Of a DNA stretch of 64,000 bases, positions 52,701-61,895 are shown one piece after another. The DNA comes from Paraburkholderia phosphatilytica (GTDB lineage Bacteria; Pseudomonadota; Gammaproteobacteria; Burkholderiales; Burkholderiaceae): NCBI RefSeq assembly GCF_003443895.1, contig NZ_QQOA01000002.1:1-64000 (forward strand), in the 5' to 3' direction. The position numbers were made by a program, and so were the translations under genes. Numbering within the stretch: the stretch's first letter is position 1; each line of letters starts with the position of its first letter. The notes below the pieces were generated by a model. That model worked only from the letters and a program-made list of their open reading frames with translations, searched no databases and was not told where the DNA came from.

Positions 52701-53879
52701 TCAGGCCCGTGCCGCCGCCGGCCTGCGAAACAGTCTGCCCAGCAAGCCGTCACCACTGGATTCCTGCTGTGGCAGAATGCCGAGCGCGAGCGCGCTCAGG
52801 CCTTTGGCAACGCCGCTGCCGCGCGCGAGGCGCAGGATCGGCACGCCCTGGTTGATCGACTCCGATACGGATTCGCTATCCTCAGGAATCACGCTTTGCA
52901 CGCGAATGCCGAGCGTTTTCTCAAGCTCAGGCAGACCGAGCGGCCCTTTGCGGTGATAGCGGTTCACCACCAGCCGGATGCGGTCGTTGCCATAACCGAG
53001 CGAGCGGAACATGTCGAGCAGCCGCCGCGCGCCGCGCAGGTACGGCAGGCTCAGCTGCACGACCGGCAGGATGCCTTCGCTGACGTCGAGCGCGGCGATC
53101 GACACGTTGCTCATAGTCTGACCGATGTCGAAGATCACGAGGTCGTAGCGATGCCGCACCAGTTGCACGATGCGCTGCAGGTGCTCGGGCTTGATTTCCT
53201 TCGCGCGCGCGGGGTCCGGCGCGCCGGCCAGCACGTCGAAACCCTCGCTCACGCGCGTGAGGCACGCATCGAGAAACGCTGGATCGAGCCGGTCGATCTG
53301 CATGCAGACGTCGGCGATCGTCGCGGGCGGTGTCGCTTCCGTCACGAGGAACGCGGCTTCGCCGTATTGCTGGCTCAGGTCGATCACGAGCGCCTGCCTG
53401 CCCGCGGCCGACGCCGCGAAGCCGAGGTTCGCCGCGAGAAACGAGGTGCCGCTGCCGCCTTTGCACGACACGAACGAGATCACCTTCGCCGCGCGGCGGC
53501 CACCCTGGATGCGGTCGGCGATTTCCGCGATCGCGTGCTGCAGTTCTTCGCGCGGCGCGGGCCATTGCCGTACGTCGCGCACGCCCGTGCGCATCGCGCG
53601 AAGCGCAACGTCTGCCGACGGCTCCGGCGTCAGCAGCACGCAGGTCACGCTCGCGTGCCGCGCGGTGAGCGAGCCGAGCGCGTCGAAATCCTGTGCGCGC
53701 ATCCGCGCGCCGTCGACGAGCAGCAGGTCGACGCCGTCGAGTTCCTGTTTGTGCGAGCACAGATCCGCAGGCGACGCGTGCGAGGTCCGCACCTGATAGT
53801 GCGAATCGGCGCCCGCGAGCGCGCGTCCGATCTCGCCCGCGTGCGCGGGGTCCGGTGAGATGGCGAGAATGGCGATCAT
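52701..53879 (-). CDS. cpaE: Tad pilus localisation protein CpaE/TadZ
   Basis: The protein is 392 aa from ATG 53879 (GGAGG at 9 nt). It has an N-terminal receiver-like domain without a clear phosphate-accepting site, then a MinD/ParA-type ATPase domain with a modified Walker A ([15 protein letters not shown]: the second lysine is absent, as in many TadZ proteins) and [10 protein letters not shown] near Walker B. TadZ sets the polar location of the pilus machine and helps assemble it. It is followed by tadA after 17 nt. An upstream frame to 54059 is not coding. Confidence 0.92.
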   Translation of the reverse strand: MIAILAISPDPAHAGEIGRALAGADSHYQVRTSHASPADLCSHKQELDGVDLLLVDGARMRAQDFDALGSLTARHASVTCVLLTPEPSADVALRAMRTGVRDVRQWPAPREELQHAIAEIADRIQGGRRAAKVISFVSCKGGSGTSFLAANLGFAASAAGRQALVIDLSQQYGEAAFLVTEATPPATIADVCMQIDRLDPAFLDACLTRVSEGFDVLAGAPDPARAKEIKPEHLQRIVQLVRHRYDLVIFDIGQTMSNVSIAALDVSEGILPVVQLSLPYLRGARRLLDMFRSLGYGNDRIRLVVNRYHRKGPLGLPELEKTLGIRVQSVIPEDSESVSESINQGVPILRLARGSGVAKGLSALALGILPQQESSGDGLLGRLFRRPAAARA

Positions 53880-53908
53880 GTTGGCGTCCTCCGGGCATCG
53901 GCCTGTGG

Positions 53909-54373
53909 TTAGCTGCAGGTCGGATTGGTGCCGCCCTGGCTGCTCAGGCTTTCGCGCGGCAAGGTCGTCGAGAACGACGGCAGCACCACCGAAAACGGCA
54001 CGAAAGGCACGAGCGTGTTCACGTTGATATTCGCGACGCTGACCGTGACCGACACGCACGAAGTCGCATCGCAGCCCGACGGCGAATAGGCGACGGTCAC
54101 GTTAGACGGCTGCAGCACCGGCAGGATGCGTTGCATGTCCTTCACGACCGGGTTGGTCGATGACTGGCTCGCGTTGACGTCGCACACCACTGCGACGCGC
54201 GCGCCGAAGCGTGTCGCCTCTGCGGCGGAGTTCCAGTAGAACAGTACACGTCCCATTTCCATGATGCCGATCAGCAGCATGAAGAACATTGGCGCGACGA
54301 GCGCGAATTCGACGGCCGCCACGCCGCGTTCGCGCCGCCGGTATCTGCGTTGTCGAATCAAGGTGGTGTTCAT
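53909..54373 (-). CDS. TadE/TadF-type minor pseudopilin
   Basis: The protein is 154 aa, ATG 54373, overlapping the previous gene's stop as ATGA. A short basic N-terminus (RQRRYRRRERG) leads to VAAVEFALVAPMFFMLLIGIMEMGRVLFYW, the TadE-like hydrophobic segment with the conserved Glu after the processing site. The C-terminal part is periplasmic with Cys residues (CDATSC). It is a pseudopilin cleaved by TadV. It follows a first tadE gene and precedes cpaE. Confidence 0.86.
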   Translation of the reverse strand: MNTTLIRQRRYRRRERGVAAVEFALVAPMFFMLLIGIMEMGRVLFYWNSAAEATRFGARVAVVCDVNASQSSTNPVVKDMQRILPVLQPSNVTVAYSPSGCDATSCVSVTVSVANINVNTLVPFVPFSVVLPSFSTTLPRESLSSQGGTNPTCS

Positions 54374-54852
54374 GCCTGCCTCATCGTGCAGCTGATGTCG
54401 CCGAAGATCAGACCGGCGAGGTTGAAATAGCCCGTGATCTGCGCGTACGGATACCCGGTCACCTTCACCTGCACCAGGTTGATCGTGTCGCCGCCCGGGT
54501 CCGTCTGCACGTTCTTGTACTGCCCGCTGCAGCCGGTCGTGTTGACCTGGTCGCACACCACCACCATGCCGGTAGTGAGACCGTTGACGAGCGGCGAGCC
54601 GCTGCAGCCGGTGTTGCCGTAGACGACGAGGCACTGCGCGGCGGCCGATGGATAGTCGGGCTGCAGCGGGCTGTACGACGACAGCATTCGCGCCGCGTCG
54701 CGCACCGATTTGTCGATCGTGTTGTACTGGTAGAACGCATGGCCGAACTCGGCGATGCCGAGCAGCAGCAGCACCATCGGGATCGCGAGGAACGCGAATT
54801 CGATCGCGACAGCGCCCTGCATGCGGCGAAGACGGATATGGCGTTGGCGCAC
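54370..54852 (-). CDS. tadE: TadE-type minor pseudopilin
   Basis: The protein is 160 aa from GTG 54852 (AGGAG at 8 nt). The TadE segment reads AVAIEFAFLAIPMVLLLLGIAEFGHAF after a basic start, with the conserved Glu at the +5-like position. The periplasmic part carries a Cys-rich region (CSGSPL, CDQVNTTGCSGQY). It is a minor pseudopilin. It overlaps the next tadE/F gene by 4 nt and follows tadG by 10 nt. Confidence 0.88.
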   Translation of the reverse strand: MRQRHIRLRRMQGAVAIEFAFLAIPMVLLLLGIAEFGHAFYQYNTIDKSVRDAARMLSSYSPLQPDYPSAAAQCLVVYGNTGCSGSPLVNGLTTGMVVVCDQVNTTGCSGQYKNVQTDPGGDTINLVQVKVTGYPYAQITGYFNLAGLIFGDISCTMRQA

Positions 54853-54862
54853 GATCTTGCTC

Positions 54863-56137
54863 CTATTGCACGAGTACCGGCACCTTCGGCCCGATGCCGA
54901 GCGAGGTGCTGCCGGGAATGCCCTGCGTCGCGCACGGCGTGCCAGCGTTCGATGCGGACCCCAGGTACTGGATCATCGTGATGCCCTGCATCGGGTCCTT
55001 GTTCGAGTTGGTCGTCATCGGATGCAGCAGCAGCACGCACGCCCACTCGCTGACGGTCACGCTCGTGTTGCCGTTGAGCCCCGAGCAGTTGTCGACGATC
55101 GGGATCACCGCGAGCCGGCGGTCCGCGCCCTGCGTGTAGTAGCTGGACGACGGCGGGCTGGAGGTGCCGGTATAGAGATTCGCGGCCGAGTCGCCCTGAT
55201 ACGGCGTGAACTTCTGGCGCTCGGCGAGGAAATCCGTGAAGCTGCTTTGCTGCGAATTGCCTGCGCTGAGCCACGTGTTCGTGTACGCGTAGCCGGTGAA
55301 ATCCGACGGACCATCCGCAGGTCCTTTGTATTGGCCGCCGGCATAGATGCCGAAGCGCGTGTTGTACGCGTTGGGCACCGAGTTCTGCATGCCCGGACTT
55401 GTGGTGAGCGTGGTCGAGGTCGGCAGGTTGCACTGGCCGGGGCCGGAGAACAGCGCGGCGTTCGCGCTTGCGCCGTTGCCCTGCCCCAGATCGATCCAGC
55501 CGAAGTTGCCGCTGATCTTGTTGCACGGCGCGGGCGAGGTCGAGCCGACCTTGCTGCACAGCCAGTCGTACACGTTGACGGTAGCGGGCGACGGCGGCTT
55601 GCACACGTACATCGGCAGTGCGCAGGTGGTCTGCGCCTGGGTCGTCGACGCGACCGCGGTGGCGGCGACGGTAGACGTGGCCAGCGTGGGAAACACCACG
55701 CTCATGAACCAGTTCGCGACGCCCGGCTGCGTGACCGTGCAGCGCACGTACGCGATCTGCGGCAGATCCGAGGTCGTGTAGCTGGTCTTGATCTGAAAAG
55801 GACCACCGAACGTCTTGCTGAACATCACGTTGCTGTTCACCGCGAGCGACGTCGCCTGGCTTTGCAGCAGCACCTTGTTCTGCTCGCCTGCGGTGATGCC
55901 GGCCGCTTCCGGCGTCGTCAGCCCGACGGCGCCGGTCAGGTCCCGCGCCGCGGAGAGCGCGCAGGCGTCCGCCGCGTTCGCCAGCTCGCTGCGCACGATA
56001 TAGAGCTTGCCAACATCGAGCGCCAGTCCCGTGAATCCGATCAGCAGCACGAGCGACAGCGCGACCATGACCGCCACGGCGCCCTGCTGCTTTTCGCGGC
56101 CCGCATGACGGCGGGCTGGCCTGATTGCGCGACGCAT
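54863..56137 (-). CDS. tadG: TadG-like pilus assembly protein
   Basis: The protein is 424 aa, ATG 56137 with GGGGAG. The N-terminal segment GAVAVMVALSLVLLIGFTGLALDVGKLYIVRSELANAADACALSAA is the TadG/Flp-like (DUF2134) pattern: a single membrane anchor followed by an Ala-rich helix. The long periplasmic domain has several Cys and Ser/Gly-rich repeats. It is thought to anchor the pilus base. It lies 22 nt after a small lipoprotein gene. Confidence 0.85.
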   Translation of the reverse strand: MRRAIRPARRHAGREKQQGAVAVMVALSLVLLIGFTGLALDVGKLYIVRSELANAADACALSAARDLTGAVGLTTPEAAGITAGEQNKVLLQSQATSLAVNSNVMFSKTFGGPFQIKTSYTTSDLPQIAYVRCTVTQPGVANWFMSVVFPTLATSTVAATAVASTTQAQTTCALPMYVCKPPSPATVNVYDWLCSKVGSTSPAPCNKISGNFGWIDLGQGNGASANAALFSGPGQCNLPTSTTLTTSPGMQNSVPNAYNTRFGIYAGGQYKGPADGPSDFTGYAYTNTWLSAGNSQQSSFTDFLAERQKFTPYQGDSAANLYTGTSSPPSSSYYTQGADRRLAVIPIVDNCSGLNGNTSVTVSEWACVLLLHPMTTNSNKDPMQGITMIQYLGSASNAGTPCATQGIPGSTSLGIGPKVPVLVQ

Positions 56138-56159
56138 CGTCGTCTCCCCGTGCTGACGC

Positions 56160-56474
56160 TTACTGACCGCCCGAGCCGCCGCTACTGCCGTTGCCGACGC
56201 CGATCACATAGACGTTCTGCGATGGCGTTGGCTGGACGAACGAGCGGTCGTAGTTGTCCATCGCGGCGGCAGCGGCCTTGCCGTCGATGCCGCCAGGTGT
56301 GGCCGGACCTTCCGGCGCGTCGGGATGGATAATCTGCGCCGCTGCGACGCTGCGCGCGGCTTCGCCGAAATGGGCGTCCCAGATCGGCGTGCTGGACATG
56401 CAGCCGCTCATCGGCACGCATGCCGCGATGACGAGCGCGACACGGCGCGCGGAGATGACAGGTACGAGTTTCAT
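56160..56474 (-). CDS. Small tad-locus lipoprotein
   Basis: The protein is 104 aa, ATG 56474 with AAGGAG. A hydrophobic signal ends in the lipobox MSGC (Cys25). The rest is polar and Ala-rich, with FVQPTPSQNVYVIG near the C-terminus and a Gly/Ser tail. It occupies the place between secretin and tadG where RcpB- or TadD-type proteins occur in other loci, but shows no TPR repeats. It may be a pilotin or secretin partner; this is a guess from position. I do not recognise a named family. Confidence 0.8.
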   Translation of the reverse strand: MKLVPVISARRVALVIAACVPMSGCMSSTPIWDAHFGEAARSVAAAQIIHPDAPEGPATPGGIDGKAAAAAMDNYDRSFVQPTPSQNVYVIGVGNGSSGGSGGQ

Positions 56475-56496
56475 GAGAGTCTCCTTCGACGTTCGC

Positions 56497-58341
56497 TCAA
56501 TGGACGGACGCGTGATTCGTCGCGTCCTGCGCGGTGCTGTCGTCCTGCGGTTGCGTTCCGGCAAGACGGGCGAGACGGGCCGCGTCGTGCTCGATCCGCG
56601 CGATGCGCTGGTCGTCGTTCGACGTGGGCCGTGGTGCTTCCGGCCCCGCGGGCGGGAGCGTGCTGATGGTTGCAGGGCGCACGGGTTCCTGCGAGACGGG
56701 TGCGGGCGATGCGGCAGGCGCAGGCGGCACAGGTTGCGGCATGGCTGGCGCCAGATCGTTCGCCGGAGCCATGGGGGCCGCTGGGTTCGGAACCGACTTC
56801 GGATGGCGGCCTTCCATGTTGCCGGTCGCGTAGACGTCGGCATCGCTCGGCTGCGAGAAGCTGTCTGTGGGCAGCGGCAGGTTCGCGGTGCGCAACGGCT
56901 GGACGAGATGCGGCGTGACGATGAAGACGAGCTCGGTCAGATCCTGCTGGAACGACGTGCTGCGCATCAGCGCGCCGAGTACCGGCACTTCGCCGAGGCC
57001 CGGCACCGCCTTCAGCGCGCCCGTCACGTTGCTCTGTATCAGGCCTCCGATCGCGAACGATTCGCCATCGGCCATCTGCACGACAGTCGACGCGCGCCGC
57101 GTCGTGATCAGCGGAATGATCGACACACCGCTGACGTTCGACGCGCTCAGCGTGACGCCCGTCGGCGAAAGCTCGGACACCTCGGGCGCGACCTTCAGGC
57201 TGATGTGGCCGTTCGCGAGCACGGTCGGCGTAAACTTCAGGCCAACGCCGAACTCCTCTTCCTGCAGCGTGACCGACGTGTAGCCGACGCTGCTGCTCTG
57301 CGGCACCGGAATGAAGATCTTGCCGCCGGAGAGGAACGACGCTTCCTGTCCGCTCGCGGTCACGAGGTTCGGCTCCGCGAGGATCTTCACGAGATCGTCG
57401 GTCTTCTGCGCGTCCACCGCGAGGTTGAACGGCCTGTTGTTCGCCTTGTTCGCGACGAAGCCGCTCGTCACGCCCGCGAGCAGGTTCGACACCAGCGCGC
57501 CGGTCCACGAACCGAAGCCGCCCTGGATGTTGACCGCGGAGCCGAGCTGCTTGATGAGCGTCTTCGATACTTCGGCTACCTTCACTTCGAGCATCACCTG
57601 CTGCGGCGCGTCCACCACCATCATGTTGAGCACGTCCGAAGGCTTCGTCGTGCTGCTCATCTGCTGGCTCACGCTCGTGCCGTTGCCATAGCTGCCCGAT
57701 GCCGACTGCGACTGCTGGGTCGGCTGCGCGGCGGCATACGCGCGGGCGATTTCCATCGCCTGCTGCGCGGCTGGTCCGCTCGATACATGCCCGGACAGCA
57801 CGAGGTTGCCCGCTGCGGTGGACACGCGGATGCCGCGCTCGTCGGGCATCAGCTGCGCGATCGACTGCTGCACACCGTCGGGATCGATGTTCACCGTCAC
57901 GTCGATGATCTGGCAGTTGCCGCTGCGGCCCTCGACGATCATATTGGTCGTGCCGACGTTCAAGCCGACCACGTACAGCGTGCGCGGCGCGACGAGCGAC
58001 GCCTGCGCGATGGTCGGATTGCCGATCGAGCGGTTGCGCACCGGCTCGGCAAGCGGGATCAGCTCCGACTTGCCGACCGCGACGAGCACGTTCGATTGCC
58101 GGCGGATCTCGCCCGAGCAGTTCGGGCCGCGCATCGGCACCGGCACTGCCGCGACACCGCCCGCGGCGGCTGCTGGCACGGGCGCCATGCTGATGGTCAT
58201 CGGCTGCGGTGCGTGTCCTGCCTGTTGCGCGGCGGCGCCGTGCGCCGTCAGCAGTCCCGCACATACGGTGCCGGCGACGACCGCTGCTCGCACACCGCGC
58301 TGCGCCGGCATGCTCGCACGAAATTGCTGTGTGGTGTTCAT
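56497..58341 (-). CDS. cpaC: Tad outer-membrane secretin CpaC/RcpA
   Basis: The protein is 614 aa with a signal peptide (about 1-38, ending AHGAAA). A periplasmic N-domain with BON-like DERGIRVSTAAGNLVLSGHVSS is followed by the secretin domain (VMLEVKVAEVSKTLIKQLG, VKILAEPNLVTASGQEASFLSGG, QDLTELVFIVTPHLVQPL). The last about 110 residues are a Pro/Ala-rich tail, longer than in most RcpA proteins. It forms the outer-membrane pore for the Flp pilus. It follows cpaB by 114 bp. Confidence 0.93.
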   Translation of the reverse strand: MNTTQQFRASMPAQRGVRAAVVAGTVCAGLLTAHGAAAQQAGHAPQPMTISMAPVPAAAAGGVAAVPVPMRGPNCSGEIRRQSNVLVAVGKSELIPLAEPVRNRSIGNPTIAQASLVAPRTLYVVGLNVGTTNMIVEGRSGNCQIIDVTVNIDPDGVQQSIAQLMPDERGIRVSTAAGNLVLSGHVSSGPAAQQAMEIARAYAAAQPTQQSQSASGSYGNGTSVSQQMSSTTKPSDVLNMMVVDAPQQVMLEVKVAEVSKTLIKQLGSAVNIQGGFGSWTGALVSNLLAGVTSGFVANKANNRPFNLAVDAQKTDDLVKILAEPNLVTASGQEASFLSGGKIFIPVPQSSSVGYTSVTLQEEEFGVGLKFTPTVLANGHISLKVAPEVSELSPTGVTLSASNVSGVSIIPLITTRRASTVVQMADGESFAIGGLIQSNVTGALKAVPGLGEVPVLGALMRSTSFQQDLTELVFIVTPHLVQPLRTANLPLPTDSFSQPSDADVYATGNMEGRHPKSVPNPAAPMAPANDLAPAMPQPVPPAPAASPAPVSQEPVRPATISTLPPAGPEAPRPTSNDDQRIARIEHDAARLARLAGTQPQDDSTAQDATNHASVH

Positions 58342-58455
58342 TGCGTGGTTCCCCCGTTATCCCTGTTTCCCGCTGTCAGACGGCCGGGCCGCCTGGGTGG
58401 TCTTTCTGGTTGTTCCATTCTTTGCGGCGCCCGCTATGCAGGCGTCGAAGCATGA

Positions 58456-59283
58456 TCAAAAGCATTCGAGGCTGCTGAGGGTGCCCGACAGCACGCCGAC
58501 ACAGTCGCGCTTGTCCGCCACGCGTGCGATCACGCGGGGACGTACGGCCGGTTTCGGTGCGGCGGCGGGCGCGGGCTGGCCGAACAGCGTGAGCTTGGTT
58601 GCGCCATCGGTGGTTTGCGTCGCGCTGTCCACCTGATTGCGCAGCACGAGCGACAGCGTGCCGACGCTGCGCGCGAGATCGAGTTCTTCCGCCTGGGCAG
58701 GGGTCACTTCGAGCGTCACCGCGTTGACGACCTTCGGCTTGGTCTCGTCGCGGCCCACTTCCTGTGCGACCGCGAGCACGAGAATCTTTTCGAGCACGAT
58801 CTTCGAGATCGTCTCTTCCTTGTCGGACTTCTCGTTACCCTTGTCCTTCTGCGTGCTGACGATGATGTCGACATAGTTGCCCGGCAGCGCGAAGCCCGCG
58901 ACGCCGATCACGTCGTTGACCCGCACCGTGATCGCGCGGTGCCCTTCCTCGATCACCGCCGACAGCCCGCCCTGGGTGCCGACCGGGCTCAGCTTGCCCT
59001 CGAGGATCGGCTCGCCGCGCAGCGCGGTCGTCTTGAGCACGCGACCTTCGAGCTTGTCCTCGCTCGTGAACGCACCCGGCGGCACGCTGCCCGCCGGCCA
59101 GTCGACCATCTTGATGAACTCCGGATTGAGCCGCTGGCCGAGATTCACGTCGATCGCGGCGACCGCCACTTTCTCGGTGGTGCCCGACGAACGGTCGACG
59201 ATCCAACGCGACGCCATCGCCACACCGACGAGACCCGCGATGGCCGCGATCAGCAGCATCAGCAGTGCGCGTGCATTTTTCAT
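58456..59283 (-). CDS. cpaB: Tad pilus assembly protein CpaB/RcpC
   Basis: The protein is 275 aa, ATG 59283. A single N-terminal helix (LLMLLIAAIAGLVGVAMA) precedes the SAF domain (VAVAAIDVNLGQRL, VLKTTALRGEPILEGKL) and the RcpC-like region ITVRVNDVIGVAGFALPGNYVDIIV. It is a periplasmic partner of the secretin. The C-terminus ends with a pair of Cys (DCVGVL and SLECF). It lies 39 bp after tadV. Confidence 0.92.
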   Translation of the reverse strand: MKNARALLMLLIAAIAGLVGVAMASRWIVDRSSGTTEKVAVAAIDVNLGQRLNPEFIKMVDWPAGSVPPGAFTSEDKLEGRVLKTTALRGEPILEGKLSPVGTQGGLSAVIEEGHRAITVRVNDVIGVAGFALPGNYVDIIVSTQKDKGNEKSDKEETISKIVLEKILVLAVAQEVGRDETKPKVVNAVTLEVTPAQAEELDLARSVGTLSLVLRNQVDSATQTTDGATKLTLFGQPAPAAAPKPAVRPRVIARVADKRDCVGVLSGTLSSLECF

Positions 59284-59322
59284 GATTGCCCTCTCCTCTA
59301 TCCCCGAATCGTTCTTCGCCCG

Positions 59323-59883
59323 TCAGAGCGGCATGCCGAATGGCACACCTGCCGTCTGCAGAGCCATTCCACCCACCGTTCCCAGTGCAATCGCCACTGC
59401 GAACGGCAACGAACCGACGCTGGCCCCGTCGCCTGCTTTCTGTTCCTGATGTGCCGCGCTGACGCGGCCGATGCACGCGCACAGCATGCTGCCGAGATTC
59501 GCGAGCGCCGGCTTCACTTTCCTGCCGGCCACAATCGCCGCGAGCGACCAGATTCCGCCGACGATGAACGTCAGCAGCGCGATGCGGAACGCGACCGCCG
59601 CGCCGGTGAGCGCGCCGACCGCGGCCATCAGCTTCACGTCGCCCGCGCCCATCGCGCGCAGCAGATACATCGGCAGCAGGAAGCCGCCGCCGGTCAGCAG
59701 ACCGCTCCACCACGCATGGAAACCTTCGCCCCAACCGTGCAGCCAGCACTGCACCGGCAACGCGATCGCCACCGCCGTCAGCACCAGCGCGTTCGGGATG
59801 CGGCGCGCGCGCAGATCCGTCCACGACGCTGCGACCACGAGCGCCAGCAGGCACAAGCCGACCGGAAATTGCAGAGCGTTCAT
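59323..59883 (-). CDS. tadV: Prepilin peptidase TadV (CpaA)
   Basis: The protein is 186 aa, ATG 59883 (GGGGGA upstream). It is a short A24-type aspartyl peptidase: Asp23 in SWTDLRARRIPN and Asp82 in GAGDVKL are the two catalytic aspartates. Six membrane helices are evident. It removes the leader of Flp and TadE/F-type pilins. The region between tadV and the second flp gene (180 bp) holds a stem-loop. Length is typical for TadV, which lacks the methylase half of PilD. Confidence 0.92.
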   Translation of the reverse strand: MNALQFPVGLCLLALVVAASWTDLRARRIPNALVLTAVAIALPVQCWLHGWGEGFHAWWSGLLTGGGFLLPMYLLRAMGAGDVKLMAAVGALTGAAVAFRIALLTFIVGGIWSLAAIVAGRKVKPALANLGSMLCACIGRVSAAHQEQKAGDGASVGSLPFAVAIALGTVGGMALQTAGVPFGMPL

Positions 59884-60024
59884 CGCGTCCCCCGACACTG
59901 TTCGCAGCGTTGCGCAAGGCACACGCTGTCGCTTCCCGTTGCCGGCCCCTGTTGTATCGAGCCGGCGTGCTGTTCTTTGCTATCCGGCCAGCAGTGTCGA
60001 CTGCCGCTCCGGTTTGATCCGGAT

Positions 60025-60052
60025 GGAACTGCCCCGCTGACGAAGCAGTTCC
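60025..60052 (-). other. Stem-loop downstream of flp2
   Basis: GGAACTGC (60025-60032) and GCAGTTCC (60045-60052) form an 8-bp stem with a 12-nt loop, beginning 11 bp after the second flp stop codon. No U-run follows in the minus direction. It may stabilise the pilin mRNA or reduce read-through into tadV, giving excess pilin. This function is inferred. Confidence 0.5.
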
Positions 60053-60063
60053 AATCCGCGGCC

Positions 60064-60255
60064 TTAAGCCGCCGCAGCCTGCGCGTTCGTCAGAGACGCG
60101 CCAATCGAGTTGAACATCGCCTGCAACGCCGGACTCCCCACGGTGAGACCTGCCACGATCACGAGCGACAGGAATCCTGCGATCAGCCCGTACTCCATGG
60201 CCGTTACGCCGTTTTCTTCCTTGACAAGGTCAAGGATCATCTGTGTGAATTGCAT
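60064..60255 (-). CDS. Flp-type prepilin (second copy)
   Basis: The protein is 63 aa from ATG 60255 (AAGGAG at 8 nt). The prepilin motif is G|VTAMEYGLIAGFLSLVIVAG, cleaved by TadV after the Gly, with Glu at +5 and Tyr at +6. Mature sequence is nearly the same as the first copy (39 of 46 aligned positions identical, differences mainly in the C-terminal half), while leader sequences differ. It is a major or minor subunit of the Flp fibre. It lies 129 bp after the first copy and 180 bp before tadV. Confidence 0.93.
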   Translation of the reverse strand: MQFTQMILDLVKEENGVTAMEYGLIAGFLSLVIVAGLTVGSPALQAMFNSIGASLTNAQAAAA

Positions 60256-60367
60256 CTCCGTACTCCTTCGAGCAGTCAACGCATACGGTCGACAGACAGT
60301 CCCCGCGACGGGTGCCGTGCCCTTCCGCAGCCCTCGACTGCCGCGGTCGCGGGAACCATCCGCCCGT

Positions 60368-60384
60368 TCTGCCTGAGCGGCAGA
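60368..60384 (-). other. Stem-loop directly after flp1 stop codon
   Basis: TCTGCC (60368-60373) and GGCAGA (60379-60384) form a perfect 6-bp stem with a 5-nt loop, starting right after the first flp stop codon at 60385-60387. It could act as an mRNA stabiliser or partial attenuator that keeps pilin expression above that of the downstream assembly genes. No U-run is present. Confidence 0.5.
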
Positions 60385-60582
60385 TCAGGCCGCGGTCATC
60401 GCCGCCTGCGCGGCAGCAAGCTGGGCACCGATGGAGTTGAAGATGGCCTTAAGCGCCGGGCCACCCACAGTAAGACCGGCCACGATCACGAGCGACAGGA
60501 AGCCGGCGATCATGCCGTATTCCATGGCCGTTACACCGCTGTCATCACGGGCGAATGCGCGAATCGATTGAGCGACTTTCAT
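60385..60582 (-). CDS. flp: Flp-type prepilin (first copy)
   Basis: The protein is 65 aa from ATG 60582 (AAGGAG at 8 nt). A leader with basic residues (VAQSIRAFARDDSG) is followed by VTAMEYGMIAGFLSLVIVAG, the Flp signature. It is the first gene of the tad locus, so the promoter should lie in the 1.3-kb region upstream. The ribosome site and first codons match those of the second copy closely, suggesting a recent duplication. TadV processes it. Confidence 0.94.
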   Translation of the reverse strand: MKVAQSIRAFARDDSGVTAMEYGMIAGFLSLVIVAGLTVGGPALKAIFNSIGAQLAAAQAAMTAA

Positions 60583-61895
60583 ATCTGTACTCCTTAAGAA
60601 AGGTTGAAGAACTTCGATTTTTTTCCCCTGCGAAAACCTCGATCGCGGTCTGCGCCGCCCCTCGCTGTTCCCGGACTTCGCCACGCACCGTCATGCGGAC
60701 CGATACGTGACGAAGTTTTCACGCGACGAGGGGTGAATTCCCCGTCAACCCTGCGTCACCTGAAACCTGTCTGCCCGAAGGCGCCCTGCAAAAAAGTCTT
60801 ACCAAACGATGTGTTCGACGGAACATAGCGCTCTGACTCGCTTCGTGAAACCTGGACTCCGTACGGGTTGCTAACGATCCAACGCGTTCCGTATGCGCCG
60901 GTTTCCTGTTCGCCGCAGCTGGAAGCGTTGCTTTGTCGTTCGGTCTACGCTTCGCTGTTGTGCTACCCGTTCACGTCGGCCACATCGGCCTTCGTTGCGC
61001 CGGGTATTTGCAACGTGTGTGCCACTGCGGCGCAAATCCTTGTGCGACAAGGGTTTCAGCGAAGGCAGCACGAACGCGCAACGACGCAGCTCGCAGCAGG
61101 CGTTGCATCGGCTATACATGAATTCGGGCGACGCCGGGCACGACGCGCCCGGCGCGCGAGCACGACATCGAAGCGGTTGCGATTTGCGCGAGGCGCGCCG
61201 CCATTCGCTCTTCGCATGTGTGCCGACGATTTGCGCGAGTGAGCGCGACGATGATCGACGGATCGTGCGGCAGAGGAAAACGTGTCGCAAAGCTGAGACG
61301 CGTCGCCGGGGAATGTCGAAGCGCATGCGCCGCATGGAAAACACCTACGCGTGATGCACATTTCATCTCGCGGTCGAACAGGAATCGCTTCCACTGCGCA
61401 TTCGTTCGTCGAACGGTTGGGGTAAGCCCGCATGTTTTGCACATCGATAGTGCAGCGCTGCTTCTTCACGATGCGTCGAGCGAGCACTGTATTCTCATTC
61501 GCAGACTAATGGTTGGTAGAACTACGATGTGCCAATCAAGTAACACACACGCGGCGCCGTTAAACAAGACAGACGCAAAACGTTTCGATCGATGTTCGTT
61601 GATGCTGTTTGCGCGTGCGAGGAAACCCGAATGTTGCGATTTGTCCCTTGTCGATTTCGCGTGCTTTGCCGTATGTTGAGAGACAGGTGCTCAACGAAGC
61701 ACTCGCCGAAAATTTAAAAATCCGGCAATGCAGACCAATAGTCGTACCAGTGGAACACATCGATTCACAGGGGGCCCCCATGATGAACATTCATCCGACG
61801 AGACGCGCCGTGCCGCGCCATGCTGATCGATAGCAAATCGTACGAACGATATGCGATGACCAATCCGTACGTACAACCAACAGATCGGGGGATGC
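60583..61895. promoter_or_regulatory. Long region without genes between flp and the sigma-54 regulator gene
   Basis: About 1.3 kb separate the first flp gene (minus) from the sigma-54 activator (plus). Several open frames cross it, but they are Arg/Cys-rich, lack ribosome sites or domains, and are not credible. It is AT-richer near 61440-61720 and holds the perfect palindrome GGGGGCCCCC at 61770-61779. It probably contains the tad promoter and the regulator's own promoter. No exact -24/-12 site was found. A small RNA is possible but nothing specific supports it. Confidence 0.5.

Noticed and set aside
53140..53190. CpaE Walker A lacking the second lysine as sign of a broken gene
   Set aside because: Modified Walker A motifs are common in TadZ/CpaE proteins and the rest of the gene is intact.
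60788..60804. Minus-strand TGGTAAGACTTTTTTGC upstream of flp as a -24/-12 promoter
   Set aside because: The GG-to-GC distance is 14 instead of 12 and the -24 box is poor.
60871..61487. Overlapping Arg/Cys-rich frames in the region before the sigma-54 regulator
   Set aside because: No ribosome sites, no hydrophobic or domain pattern, and several frames are open at once.
61770..61779. Perfect palindrome GGGGGCCCCC
   Set aside because: Short and low-complexity; no second copy or promoter context to support an operator.
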